This document shows positions 8,870-18,861 of a DNA stretch of 64,000 nucleotides, one piece after another (positions within the stretch are counted from its first letter, which is position 1; the number at the start of each line of letters is the position of its first letter). Both the position numbers and the translations under genes were made by a program. The notes below the pieces were generated by a model that was not told the origin of the DNA, made no database searches, and worked only from the letters and a program-made list of their open reading frames with translations. Source of the DNA: CALFML01 sp044222245 (GTDB lineage: Bacteria; Myxococcota_A; Polyangia; Palsa-1104; JAEUJZ01); the NCBI GenBank assembly GCA_044222245.1, contig JBGANQ010000001.1:257368-321367 (forward strand), read 5' to 3'.

Positions 8870-10423
8870 CTAGGACTGTTCCTTCAGCTCCGCGACCACC
8901 ATATCGCGCGTCGCCGGTCCGTTCAGCACCCGGCCAAGCGCGCTATACCGCGTCCCATGACACGGGCAGTCCCAGGTCTTCTCCAGCGAGTTCCAGCTGA
9001 CCACCCCGCCCAGGTGAGTGCAGGCAGCCGAGCGCGCGTGGCAGACTCCGACCTCATCCCGGTACACCGCCAGCAGGTGCACCCCCTGGCGCAGGATCGC
9101 GCCGGTGCCCGGCTTGATCTCCTCCACCGCGGCGACGTCGCCCTTGCCCAGCCAGTCCAGGTACTGCGCCGCGACATTGGCGTTCTCGCGCAGGAAGGTC
9201 CCGGCCGCGCGCACGATGTTGCGCCCGGGATCGTACAGCGTCGCCCAAGGGTTTGCGCGCCCGGCGATGAGGTCGGTCACCAGCACCGCTCCCAGCGTCG
9301 AGTAGGTCATCCCCTGGCCGGAGTCGCCGGTGATCAGGTAGACGCTAGGCTCTCCCGGGCTGCGGCCGATGAACCCGACCCCGTCCACCGGCTCCATCAC
9401 CTGTCCGGACCACTTCTGGGTCAGCTCGCCCGCCATCGGGAAGCGCTCGCGGGCCCACTTCTGCAGGCGGGCAAACCGCTCCTGCCCGTCGGCGGCCTCT
9501 TCCTGGCCGGTCTTGTGATCCTCGCCTCCCACGATCAGCAAGTCGCTCGCCGACTCTTTTACCAGCCTTACGTAGTGATAGGGGTCCTCGGTATCCCAGT
9601 ACAGGCCGAGCGGGACGGCGCCCTTTGGCACCGTCAGCCCGATGACATAGCTGCGGTAGGCCGCCTGCTTGAGCGGCAGCGACACCAGGCTGTTGATCGG
9701 GGCGTTGGTCGCCACCACCACCGCCCGGGCGGTGATCCGCTGGCCGGCTGTGGTCACCACGCATGCCGGGCTGCCAGACTCGATCTTTTCGGCGCGCACC
9801 CCCGTGTACAGGTGCCCGCCCTGCTTGTCCACCGCCGCCGCCAGCCCGCGCATGTAGCGCAGCGGATCGAACTGCGCCTGGCGGGGAAAGCGCAGCGCCG
9901 GCCCGGTATCAAAGCTCGCAAGCGGCGCCCGCGGCAAGAGCTCGACTTCGCCAAGCCCGGCGCGCAGCGCGGCCTTGTGCTCCTCTTGCAGGAACTTGGC
10001 GTCGCCGCCGGGGGGGTTAAACAGGTAGCCGTCGACCCGCAGGAAGTCGCAGTCGATGGACTCGCGGGCGCAGATGGACTCGATGCGGTCGATGGCGGCG
10101 GCGTGGCTCTCGGCGGCCAGCTTGGTGCCGGCAGTGCCGTGGTAGCGCTCAAGGAAAGTGAAGCGATCGTCCTGGGCGCTGGCCAGGTGGGCGGTGGTGC
10201 GGCTGGTCTCGCCGCCGCCGATCGGGCCATCGTCTATGACCACGACTCGCTGCCCCTCCTGCGCCAGCAGATAGGCGGTGGTCAGGCCGGCGATGCCCGC
10301 CCCGATGACGCATACATCGGCCTCGCTGGAGGAGGGCAGCTCCTGCTTGTAGGCGGGAACGCGAGTGTGCATCCACACCGAGAAAGATGCTCCCGAGTCA
10401 TTGGCGATCGACTTGTTTGCCAT
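8870..10423 (-). CDS. FAD-dependent oxidoreductase with C-terminal Rieske domain
   Basis: 517 residues; start ATG 10423 with AAGGGAG upstream. The N-terminal DAO-type FAD domain has the dinucleotide-binding motif VIGAGIAGLTTAYLLA (about 40-56) and a second FAD motif near DSGQGMTYSTLG. The C-terminal Rieske [2Fe-2S] domain has CTHLGG (about 466) and CPCHGTRYS (about 486), all four ligands present. This FAD-Rieske architecture is widespread and mostly uncharacterised; the substrate is probably an amine or related small molecule. No signal peptide. Convergent with katE and 75 bp downstream of the SemiSWEET-like gene on the same strand; the catalase neighbour could deal with peroxide from a flavin oxidase, which is inference. 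Confidence 0.92.
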   Translation of the reverse strand: MANKSIANDSGASFSVWMHTRVPAYKQELPSSSEADVCVIGAGIAGLTTAYLLAQEGQRVVVIDDGPIGGGETSRTTAHLASAQDDRFTFLERYHGTAGTKLAAESHAAAIDRIESICARESIDCDFLRVDGYLFNPPGGDAKFLQEEHKAALRAGLGEVELLPRAPLASFDTGPALRFPRQAQFDPLRYMRGLAAAVDKQGGHLYTGVRAEKIESGSPACVVTTAGQRITARAVVVATNAPINSLVSLPLKQAAYRSYVIGLTVPKGAVPLGLYWDTEDPYHYVRLVKESASDLLIVGGEDHKTGQEEAADGQERFARLQKWARERFPMAGELTQKWSGQVMEPVDGVGFIGRSPGEPSVYLITGDSGQGMTYSTLGAVLVTDLIAGRANPWATLYDPGRNIVRAAGTFLRENANVAAQYLDWLGKGDVAAVEEIKPGTGAILRQGVHLLAVYRDEVGVCHARSAACTHLGGVVSWNSLEKTWDCPCHGTRYSALGRVLNGPATRDMVVAELKEQS

Positions 10424-10498
10424 GGACAGTGTCTCCCTTGAAAGATTCGTGCCGCTCGCGCGGTCAGGACCGCGACTGCGAGACGCGCCTCGCAGCTC

Positions 10499-10774
10499 CT
10501 AGGCCTGCGCCAAGCGGCTCTTGCGCCGGTGATATAGGACGATGCCCAGACCGAGGATGGCGGCGCCGCCCATGCACGCGTTGGTCGCGATAAAGATCGG
10601 ATTGCCGATCAAGATGCTATAGGTCGTAAATCCCGCCGAGGCGAACAGCTGGCCGATGAACAGCCAGATGGAGACGCCTTTGCTGGTCCCGCTCTGCCAC
10701 TGCTTGAAGATCTGACTTCCGATCGTCAAAAGTAAAATGAGCGAGCTCGCATAGCCGATAATCTGCGAAGACAT
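10499..10774 (-). CDS. SemiSWEET-like small transporter
   Basis: 91 residues with three transmembrane helices (about 5-24, 36-56, 64-82) and a basic tail. The pattern IGYASSLILLLTIGSQIFKQW, then TSKGVSIWLFIGQLFASAGFTTYSI, then N85-region TNACMGGAAILG, matches a single three-helix MtN3/SWEET repeat. Bacterial SemiSWEETs work as dimers that move sugars or related solutes across the inner membrane. The usual PQ-loop proline is not at the standard place, so substrate and mechanism are uncertain. The upstream AGGTGAG is 15 nt from ATG, so translation may be weak. Confidence 0.8.
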   Translation of the reverse strand: MSSQIIGYASSLILLLTIGSQIFKQWQSGTSKGVSIWLFIGQLFASAGFTTYSILIGNPIFIATNACMGGAAILGLGIVLYHRRKSRLAQA

Positions 10775-10805
10775 GAATCGGTGCGGTTCTCACCTGTAGG
10801 GCGCT

Positions 10806-10840
10806 AAAAAGCCCGGCCGTCGTCTCACGACCGGCCGAGC
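10806..10840 (-). terminator. Intrinsic terminator after the BON gene
   Basis: On the minus strand a GC-rich hairpin (GGCCGGTCGT, loop GAG, ACGACGGCC, one bulged base) is followed directly by GGCTTTTT. It lies 33 bp after the BON stop codon and before the SemiSWEET-like gene. Textbook rho-independent form. Confidence 0.8.
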
Positions 10841-10872
10841 TCCTTAGCGGTCTCCGACTGCGCGTCGCTCGC

Positions 10873-11502
10873 TTAGACGGACGGGCGCTTGGTCGAGGCG
10901 CTCGACGAAGCGCTCGACTCACGGCCCGCCGAGCCGTTGGCGCTCATGCTGCCCAGCACATCGGACTTCTGGTTGCCTTCGGACTTCTGGGCGCCCTCGG
11001 ACTTCTGGGCTCCTTCGGACTTCTGGGTGCCTTCGGACTTCTGCGCGCCGCTGCGCTGCCACTCGCCCTGGACCTTGATCTGATTCTGGACGTCCTTGAC
11101 GCCGCGGGCGCCTTCGACGATCTCTTCGGCCATGCGCTTGGTCCGGCGATCGTTGACGGTGCCGGTGAGGATCACCTCGCCGTCCTGGACCTTGACTTCA
11201 ATCTCGCTGGCGTCGATGTGGCCTTCGGACAGAAGCTCGCAGATCTCCTCACGGACGCGCTCGTCCGAGCGGGTGTAGCCCTTGGGGCCCCGGCCCTGGG
11301 ACGACCGCTGGCCACCCTCGTACCCGCGCTGGCCCAAGCTCTGATTCTGCCCCGAGCCGCTGCCGAAGTTGCGGCCTTCGAAGCCGCCGCGGAAGTCATT
11401 GCGCGAGAAATCCCCGCCACGGTCCGCCTGGCCGTGCTGCCACGAGCGATCGGAGGTGCCGTAGCCCTGGCCGCTCATTCCCTGGTAGTCCTGGCTGCTC
11501 AT
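10873..11502 (-). CDS. BON-domain protein (downstream part of an interrupted gene)
   Basis: 209 residues if started at ATG 11502, but that ATG has no ribosome site and the same frame stays open upstream to a TAG at 11815. The BON domain spans about 75-145: RVREEICELLSEGHIDASEIEVKV, then DGEVILTGTVNDRRTKRMAEEIVEGARGVKDVQNQIKV. BON domains bind membranes or lipids and are common in stress-linked envelope proteins. It is followed by five copies of an AQKSEG-type hexapeptide and a Ser/Ala-rich tail. No signal peptide. The N-terminal continuation is Gln/Gly/Tyr-rich and low-complexity. I think this was one gene with the segment at 11815-12057; see the finding. Confidence 0.8.
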   Translation of the reverse strand: MSSQDYQGMSGQGYGTSDRSWQHGQADRGGDFSRNDFRGGFEGRNFGSGSGQNQSLGQRGYEGGQRSSQGRGPKGYTRSDERVREEICELLSEGHIDASEIEVKVQDGEVILTGTVNDRRTKRMAEEIVEGARGVKDVQNQIKVQGEWQRSGAQKSEGTQKSEGAQKSEGAQKSEGNQKSDVLGSMSANGSAGRESSASSSASTKRPSV

Positions 11503-11814
11503 GCCCTGGTGACCCTGGTTCCCGTAGCCCCGGCTTCCGTAGCCCTGGCTCCCATAGCCCTGGTTGCCGCCGTAGCCCTGGCTCCCATAGCCCTGGTTGC
11601 TGCCGTAGCCCTGGCTCCCATAGCCCTGGTTCCACTGGCTGCCCTGGTGTCCCTGATGGCCGCCGTAGCCCTGGCCGCCCTGGTTCCACTGGCTGCCCTG
11701 GTGTCCCTGATAGCTGCCGTAGCCCTGGCCGCCCTGGTTCCACTGGCTGCCCTGGTGTCCCTGACTGCCGTAGCCCTGACTGCCAGAGCCCTGACTACTG
11801 TAGCCCTGGCCGCC
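11503..11814 (-). repeat. Gln/Gly/Tyr-rich coding repeat array
   Basis: In frame with the BON domain this stretch encodes about 104 residues of repeats. There are three units of about 18 residues beginning QGHQGSQWNQGGQGYG, then several 11-residue units QGYGSQGYGxN. Both the DNA and the peptide are repetitive. The composition is prion-like or phase-separation-like (Q, G, Y, S, N). Confidence 0.85.
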
Positions 11815-12057
11815 CTAGTCGCCAAAGCCCTGGCTGCCCTGGTTCCACTGGCTACCCTGATGCATCGAGCGATCCTGGCCGCCGAAGCGGTCCTGACCGC
11901 CGCGATCCCAGCCGGCGCGGTCGCGGTCGTCGTGCTCGTGACGGCCGCCCATCGAGCGATCCTGCCAGTCCTCACGACCGCCGCGTCCCGACATGCCCTG
12001 CCGGTCGTTCTGGTTATAGTTCCGGTCGTCGCGATGTCCCTGACTATTGGCGTGCAT
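11815..12057 (-). pseudogene. N-terminal fragment of the Q/G-rich BON protein, ended by TAG
   Basis: 80 codons from ATG 12057, which has a strong AGGAG site 6 nt upstream, to a TAG at 11815-11817. The product is hydrophilic and rich in Asp, Arg, Gly, Gln and His (for example DRQGMSGRGGREDWQDRSM, ending SQWNQGSQGFGD). Immediately after the TAG the same frame continues with GGQGYSSQGSGSQGYG and runs through the repeats into the BON domain. The good ribosome site is here and not at 11502, which supports a nonsense mutation (CAG to TAG fits the Gln-rich context) in a gene of 394 sense codons. A sequencing error is possible. Confidence 0.7.
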
Positions 12058-12571
12058 GGCTGTCTCCTGCGTAAAAGTTTCGCGGTTCCGCGGGGAACCC
12101 CGGTTTGCCTATGCAGCCCACCACTTCCGGGTCGGCCGCGCTGAAAAGCAGAGCACTTTCGGGTGGATGCGAGCTCGATGAAGCGTGAGCTGGCTTGGGC
12201 CTTTTCATGATCCATGCCAGCAAGCGTCTCAGCGCCGCGCCGCGCGGTGTGCTGTCGGTCACAGCTGGCGCGCGAATGATCCAGCGACGAATCCTTGGCC
12301 ACCCCCGGCTAGGCGACCCGATTTTGAGCCTCGAAAATGTGGTTTTACCAACCGGCGCCGCGCGATTCGCAAGCTGGGGGCGGCCAAGACACAGTGGGCC
12401 GTAGCGCACGCCACACTGCGCGGCGCGCCGCTGGACCTCGGAAAAACCCGCGGCTCGGGCCTAGCTGAGCCGTCCTCCGGTGAGCCGTAGCGCACAGATC
12501 GGGTCGCCATGCTAGACTCTGCCGAGCGTCGCAAGAGCTGATCTCAGCGACGGAAATCAGCGAGGCATCGA
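12058..12571. other. Intergenic, divergent promoter region
   Basis: About 510 bp between the divergent BON-type gene and the TolB-like kinase. I see no convincing coding frame, RNA gene or strong promoter match; short open frames here lack ribosome sites and natural composition. Confidence 0.5.
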
Positions 12572-14116
12572 ATGGCAGTGACCGCGCCCCCGCTTGTCCA
12601 ACTAGGCCGTTACAAGGACCTCCAGCTGCTCGGTCAGGGCGGCATGGGGGCGGTCTACCGCGCCCACGATCCGGCCCTTGAGCGCGCGGTCGCCATCAAG
12701 GTGATCCTCGAAGCCAGCCCCGAGTATCTGGCCCGCTTCCAGCGCGAGGCGCGGGCCATCGCCAAGCTGTCCCACCCCCACATCGTCCAGGTCTACGACT
12801 CGGGCGAGGATGAGCGCGGCAACCCCTACTTCGTGATGGAGCTGATCGATGGTCAGTCGCTGGCCGCGCTGGTCAAGGATCGCGGACCGCTGCCGCCGGC
12901 GCAGGTCGTCGAGCTCCTGGGCCAGGCGGCGCAGGGGCTGGCGGCGGCGCACGCGGTAGGAATTGTCCACCGCGACATCAAGCCCGCCAACCTGATCCTC
13001 GATGCCAAGCAGGGCCTTAAGATCGTCGACTTCGGCATCGCCCGGCTGACCCAGGCGACCGAGGAGCTCACCGCCACCCAGGCCGCGCTCGGCACCTTGA
13101 GCTACATGGCGCCCGAGGTGCTCAACGGGCAGCCCGCCGACGCTCGCGCCGACATCTACGCGCTCGGGCTGTGCGCGTTCCACCTGCTCACCGGGCGGCC
13201 GCCGTTTACCGCGCCGAGCGCGGTGGGCGTGGCGATGAAGCAGCTGAGCGAGCCGCTGCCCGATCTGACCAAGGAGACCCGCGACGTGCCGCCCGAGCTC
13301 GGCCGGCTGATCGAGCGCATGACGCAGAAGAGCCGCGACGACCGCATCCAGACCGCCGCCGAGGTGGCGAGCACCGCGGCGCTGATCGCGGCGCAGCTGG
13401 CGGCGCAGACCACCTCGCCGCTCGGCCCGGCGCGGCGGATGCAGGCCAACCTGCCGGTGCTGCTGCTGGCCGGGGGCCTGGGCCTGCTCGGCTCGGTGGT
13501 GCTGGCGATCGTGCTGTCGGGCAAGGCGCGCGACAAGGGACTGCACCATGTGCTGCGCGCCTACGATGGCCAGGCGGCGGGCGCCGCACCCGCCGGACCC
13601 GACCCCGAGCCGACCGACAAGGCCGCCCGCGCGCACGCGCCGGCGCCGCGCCCGACGGGGCCGGTGCGCATCGCGGTGCTGCGGTTCAAAAACCTCAACG
13701 CCGACAAAGAGCTCAACTTCTACACCGAAGGGCTGGCCGAAGAGGCGGTCGTCGCCCTGCAAGCCCTGCAGGGGAGCAGCAGCGGCCGCATCATCCTGCT
13801 TGAGCGCAATCAGTTTGACGAGCAGAACCTGCCCGAGCTGCAGCGCAGCCAGACCGACTACATCGACAAGTCCTCGGCGGCGCAGCTCGGCAAGGTCCTG
13901 GGCGCCGAGGTGGTCGTGCAGGGCACCTTCCAGCGGGTCGAGGGTCAGCTCAAGGTCACCGCGCGCTTCACAAACCTCGCCACGGCGAGCATCCTCGACA
14001 CGGTGACCCTCATCGCGCCGATCACCACGGCCAAGGAGAAGTTCGCGGTGCAGGATCTGGTAGCGGCCAAGCTCAAGGACAAGCTGCAAGAGCTGCTGCC
14101 GCGCCTGCGCGGCTAA
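12572..14116 (+). CDS. Ser/Thr kinase with C-terminal TolB/CsgG-like domain
   Basis: 514 residues; ATG 12572 with GAGG 7 nt upstream. Hanks-type kinase domain about 14-270: GQGGMGAVYRA (21-31), Lys43 (VAIKVI), HRDIKPAN (Asp135), DFG (153-155), activation segment LGTLSYMAPE (173-182). All catalytic residues are present. A transmembrane helix lies at about 294-316. The distal part (about 363-512) begins VRIAVLRFKNLNADKELNFYTEGLAEE and contains GKVLGAEVVVQGTFQRV, typical of the FlgO/CsgG/TolB N-terminal-like domain often found in adenylate cyclases and kinases. That domain should lie in the periplasm and may sense or assemble. Stands alone in its operon. Confidence 0.93.
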   Translation: MAVTAPPLVQLGRYKDLQLLGQGGMGAVYRAHDPALERAVAIKVILEASPEYLARFQREARAIAKLSHPHIVQVYDSGEDERGNPYFVMELIDGQSLAALVKDRGPLPPAQVVELLGQAAQGLAAAHAVGIVHRDIKPANLILDAKQGLKIVDFGIARLTQATEELTATQAALGTLSYMAPEVLNGQPADARADIYALGLCAFHLLTGRPPFTAPSAVGVAMKQLSEPLPDLTKETRDVPPELGRLIERMTQKSRDDRIQTAAEVASTAALIAAQLAAQTTSPLGPARRMQANLPVLLLAGGLGLLGSVVLAIVLSGKARDKGLHHVLRAYDGQAAGAAPAGPDPEPTDKAARAHAPAPRPTGPVRIAVLRFKNLNADKELNFYTEGLAEEAVVALQALQGSSSGRIILLERNQFDEQNLPELQRSQTDYIDKSSAAQLGKVLGAEVVVQGTFQRVEGQLKVTARFTNLATASILDTVTLIAPITTAKEKFAVQDLVAAKLKDKLQELLPRLRG

Positions 14117-14119
14117 GGC

Positions 14120-14175
14120 CAGCGCGCTACCATGATGCGGTCAGCGCGCTGCCATGATGCGGTCAGCGCGCTGCA
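14120..14175. repeat. 22-bp tandem repeat after the kinase gene
   Basis: Copies at 14120-14141 and 14142-14163, differing at one base, then a partial copy (CAGCGCGCTGCA). Starts four bases after the kinase stop codon. Confidence 0.8.
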
Positions 14176-14323
14176 GCACTTCCGGACCCCGCGCACAGCG
14201 GCTCCTAATTCTCACTAATCACACAGCTTCTGCGAGAGTTGTTTACTCTCCCCCAGCCTCGCGCTTAGGCTTCTCTAGTACGACTCGTAATAACGACCGC
14301 AGCAACAATTGGGGGATATAGTA

Positions 14324-15243
14324 ATGAAATTTCTCACGAGCCGCCGCCTTGGGTCTCTGCTGGGCACTACCTTCGCTCTCGCCGTCGCCGCTACCGCAGC
14401 TGGCTGTGGCGAAGCCGACCAGCTGAACCTGGACGAGATTGCCCAGGACAGCAGCGAGATCCGCGCCCCTTCGGGTCTTATCCGCTGCTCGCAGAAAAAC
14501 CTCTCCGATGCCGAGATGGCAGCGGTAGACAGTGAAGTGAGCAATCACATGGCGCAGCGGTCGTTCGCCGCCGGCGCCGCGGTCACCGGTGGCACCATCC
14601 AGGTCCACTTCCACGTCATCAACAACGGTGCCGGAATCGCCAACGGCGACATCAGCGACACCATGATCCGCGACCAGATCAACGTCCTCAACGCCGCCTA
14701 CGCCAGCACCGGCTGGTCGTTCAACCTGGCAAGCACCGATCGCACCACCAACGCCACCTGGTACACCGTGGGCAGCGGCAGCACCGCCGAGACGCAGATG
14801 AAGACTGCCCTGCGCATCGGCACTGCGCAGGATCTCAACGTCTACACCGCCAACCTGGGCGGCGGCCTGCTCGGCTGGGCGACCTTCCCGTCCAGCTACA
14901 ACAGCAAGCCCAAGGACGACGGCGTGGTCATCCTGTTCTCCTCGCTGCCCGGCGGCTCGGCGGCGCCCTACAACCTGGGCGACACCGCGACCCACGAGAT
15001 CGGCCACTGGATGGGCCTTTACCACACCTTCCAGGGTGCCTGCACCAGCTCCAATGACGGCGTCAGCGACACCCCCGCCGAGAAGTCTGCCGCCTTCGGC
15101 TGCCCGGCCGGCCGCGACACCTGCACCGGCAACCGGTACCCCGGCGCCGACCCGATCTACAACTTCATGGACTACACGGACGACGCCTGCATGAACACCT
15201 TCACGGTGGCGCAGGACACCCGCATGGACTCGATGTGGAACAC

Positions 15244-15262
<19 letters not shown>
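14324..15262 (+). CDS. Pappalysin-type (M43) zinc metalloprotease, lipoprotein
   Basis: 312 residues; ATG 14324 has GGGGGA 8 nt upstream. The N-terminus MKFLTSRRLGSLLG leads to a lipobox-like ATAAGC, so it is probably an exported lipoprotein. The catalytic site is intact: HEIGHWMGLYH (HExxHxxGxxH zincin motif) followed by the Met-turn region YNFMDYTDDAC. The six Cys in the second half (for example GACTSSNDGV, GCPAGRDTC) fit disulfides of an extracellular M43B protease such as cytophagalysin-like enzymes. It cleaves proteins outside the cell; a predatory or scavenging role is inference. Its last 19 bp overlap the 3' end of the convergent QueA-like gene. Confidence 0.93.
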
Positions 15263-16340
<1,078 letters not shown>

Positions 16341-16344
<4 letters not shown>

Positions 16345-17075
16345 GGCGTCCCCTCCTTTCCCAGCTGCCAGTCCGGAGCCGACACGCGCTCGCCGCTCGC
16401 CGGCGGTCGGCGCAGCATATCGACGATCCGCGCGGCGATGACCTCTGGCGGGGTGAGCGCCAGGCGGTCGGCCTCGGGCAGCGCCGCGGCGTGCATGACG
16501 GTGTCCATCTCCCCGGGATCCACCGCAAACACGCGCACGCCGGTGCCCGCCAGCTCGGCGGCAAAGCTGCGGCTCAGGTGATCGAGCGCCGCCTTGGAGA
16601 CCCCGTAGCTGCCCCACCGCGGATAGGCCGAGACGGCGGCATCGGAGCTGATGTGGACGATAAGGCCGCTGCCGCGCAGCACCATCGCCCCCGCCACCAC
16701 CTTGGTCAGGCGGAAGGGGCCAAGCAGGTTGGCCTGCAGCACCCCCTCGAAGTCTTCGCACTCGGTATCCAGCAGCAGCTGCAGCGGCGTCGGCCCGAGG
16801 ATGCTGGCGTTGTGGATGAGGATGTCGAGCGGGCCGACCAGCGCCGCCGCCTCGCCGGCGATGGCGTGGATCTGCTGCTTGTCGCTCACGTCGGCGACGA
16901 TGCCAAAGGCGGTGCCGCCGGCCGCGGTGACCTCGGCGACCGCGGCATCGAGCGGTTCCTTGTGACGGGCGACCATGACCACGGCCGCGCCGGCGCCGGC
17001 AAGCAGGAGCGACAGGGCCCGACCGAGCCCGCGGCTCGCTCCGGTAATAAGTGCGGTCTTATTGTGCAGACTCAT
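16341..17075 (-). CDS. Short-chain dehydrogenase/reductase
   Basis: 244 residues. Classical SDR: NAD(P) motif TGASRGLG (about 11-18), NNAG-equivalent HNAS, catalytic Ser in HISSDAAV, and YxxxK in SYGVSKAALDH. The Arg in VARHKEP after beta-2 suggests NADP preference. The substrate is unknown. It overlaps the downstream QueA-like gene by 4 bp (ATGA), so the two are coupled, and is transcribed divergently from an XRE-cupin regulator with a palindrome between them. That suggests local control of this pair, which is inference. Confidence 0.9.
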
Positions 17076-17229
17076 GATGGACCTCGGCTGGCTGCGGCCC
17101 GCCCCCGGCGCGCCGCTGAAGGAGTTTGGCTAGAGAGCTTTTCTGCGGCGGCGACCCGGGCAGCTGCTCGGCTCCCACCGCGTCCTCACTCCTTTGGTTT
17201 AGTCCTGCCCGGCTACTGTGTCATCCGGG

Positions 17230-17247
17230 TTGCTAATCTATTAGCAA
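17230..17247. promoter_or_regulatory. Perfect palindrome, likely operator
   Basis: TTGCTAAT-CT-ATTAGCAA: two perfect 8-bp arms and a 2-bp spacer, AT-rich in a very GC-rich region, 17 bp before the XRE-cupin start codon and 155 bp before the divergent SDR start. It contains -10-like TAATCT/TATTAG, so a bound dimer would block transcription. Most simply the regulator's own operator. Confidence 0.65.
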
Positions 17248-17264
17248 GGAGCCACTGTAGTGGC

Positions 17265-17840
<576 letters not shown>

Positions 17841-17889
17841 GCCGCGGCCGCGCCGGCGCGCCCGGGCGCCCGCATGGAGGTGGGCTGCC

Positions 17890-18840
17890 TCAGCCGGAGA
17901 CTGGCTGGCGGGCGCGCAGGGCGGCGATGATCTCGGCCTGGCCGTCGGCGTGATAGCTGCTGCGCACCAGCGGCCCGGACTCGACGTGGGCGATGCCGAG
18001 CGCCAGCGCCTCGCTCTTGAGGGCGGCGAACTCGTCGGGGTGGACGTAGCGCGCGACCGGCAGGTGGTGGGTCGAGGGGCGCAGGTACTGGCCGAGGGTG
18101 ACGATGTCGCAGCCAAGGCGCGCAAGCTCGCCCAGGACCTCGCGCACCTCGTCCAGCTCCTCGCCCAGGCCGAGCATCAGGCCGGTCTTGACGACGGCGC
18201 CGCGCTGCTTGGCGTGGGCGAGCACGGCGTAGCTGCGCGGGTAGCTGGCCTGCACCCGGACCTGCCGCGACAGCCGCGGCACGGTCTCCAGGTTGTGGGC
18301 GTACACGTCGGGTCCGGCGGCGAGCACGGTGTCGACGTCGGCGGTCTTGCCCTTGAAGTCGCCGGTCAGGACCTCCAGCGTCATGCCGGGGCAGTGGGCG
18401 CGGACCTCGGCGATGGTGCGCGCCCAGTGACCGGCGCCGCCGTCGGGCAGGTCGTCGCGATCGACGCAGGTGATGACGGTGTGGCGCAGGTCGAGCTGGC
18501 CCAGCAGCACGCCGACGCGGCGCGGCTCGTCGGGATCGGGGGGCAACGGGCGGCCGGTGGTGACATCGCAGAACTGGCACGAGCGGGTGCAGATGTCGCC
18601 CAGGATCATGATGGTGAGGGCGCGGCGGTTCCAGCACTCGCCGATGTTGGGGCAGCTGGCCGACTCGCAGACCGTGTGCAGCTTCAGCTCGTGCACGAGC
18701 TCGCGCAGCTCGAAGAAGGTCTGGCCCGAGGGCAGCCGGGCCTTGATCCAGGCGGGGTGGCGGGGTCGCGGGGTGCTGCCCTCGGCGGGCGGGGCGGCCT
18801 GGCCCAGCACGGGCAGGTGACGGACGGATGAGGGCTGCAT
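17890..18840 (-). CDS. lipA: Lipoyl synthase
   Basis: 316 residues; ATG 18840 with AGGAG 5 nt upstream. Radical-SAM enzyme that inserts two sulfurs into octanoyl groups on E2 and H proteins. Auxiliary-cluster motif CESASCPNIGECW (Cys58, 63, 69) and radical-SAM cluster CTRSCQFCDV (Cys84, 88, 91) are intact, as is the C-terminal RSSYHA with the Ser that ligates the auxiliary cluster. Length is normal. It lies 21 bp after the ABC ATPase on the same strand, so it appears to be last in a BMP-ATPase-LipA unit. No lipB or lplA is seen in the window; the PDH E2 it would serve is about 36 kb away. Confidence 0.97.
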   Translation of the reverse strand: MQPSSVRHLPVLGQAAPPAEGSTPRPRHPAWIKARLPSGQTFFELRELVHELKLHTVCESASCPNIGECWNRRALTIMILGDICTRSCQFCDVTTGRPLPPDPDEPRRVGVLLGQLDLRHTVITCVDRDDLPDGGAGHWARTIAEVRAHCPGMTLEVLTGDFKGKTADVDTVLAAGPDVYAHNLETVPRLSRQVRVQASYPRSYAVLAHAKQRGAVVKTGLMLGLGEELDEVREVLGELARLGCDIVTLGQYLRPSTHHLPVARYVHPDEFAALKSEALALGIAHVESGPLVRSSYHADGQAEIIAALRARQPVSG

Positions 18841-18861
18841 GGAGCTCCTACTTTACACGCC

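Noticed and set aside
11218..12144. Plus-strand gene across the BON region encoding an Ala/Leu/Val-rich membrane-like protein
   Set aside because: It is the complement of the Gln/Gly repeats, which forces a repetitive hydrophobic translation, and it has no ribosome site.
12058..12571. Small genes between the BON gene and the kinase
   Set aside because: Short open frames in both directions have unnatural composition and no start signals.
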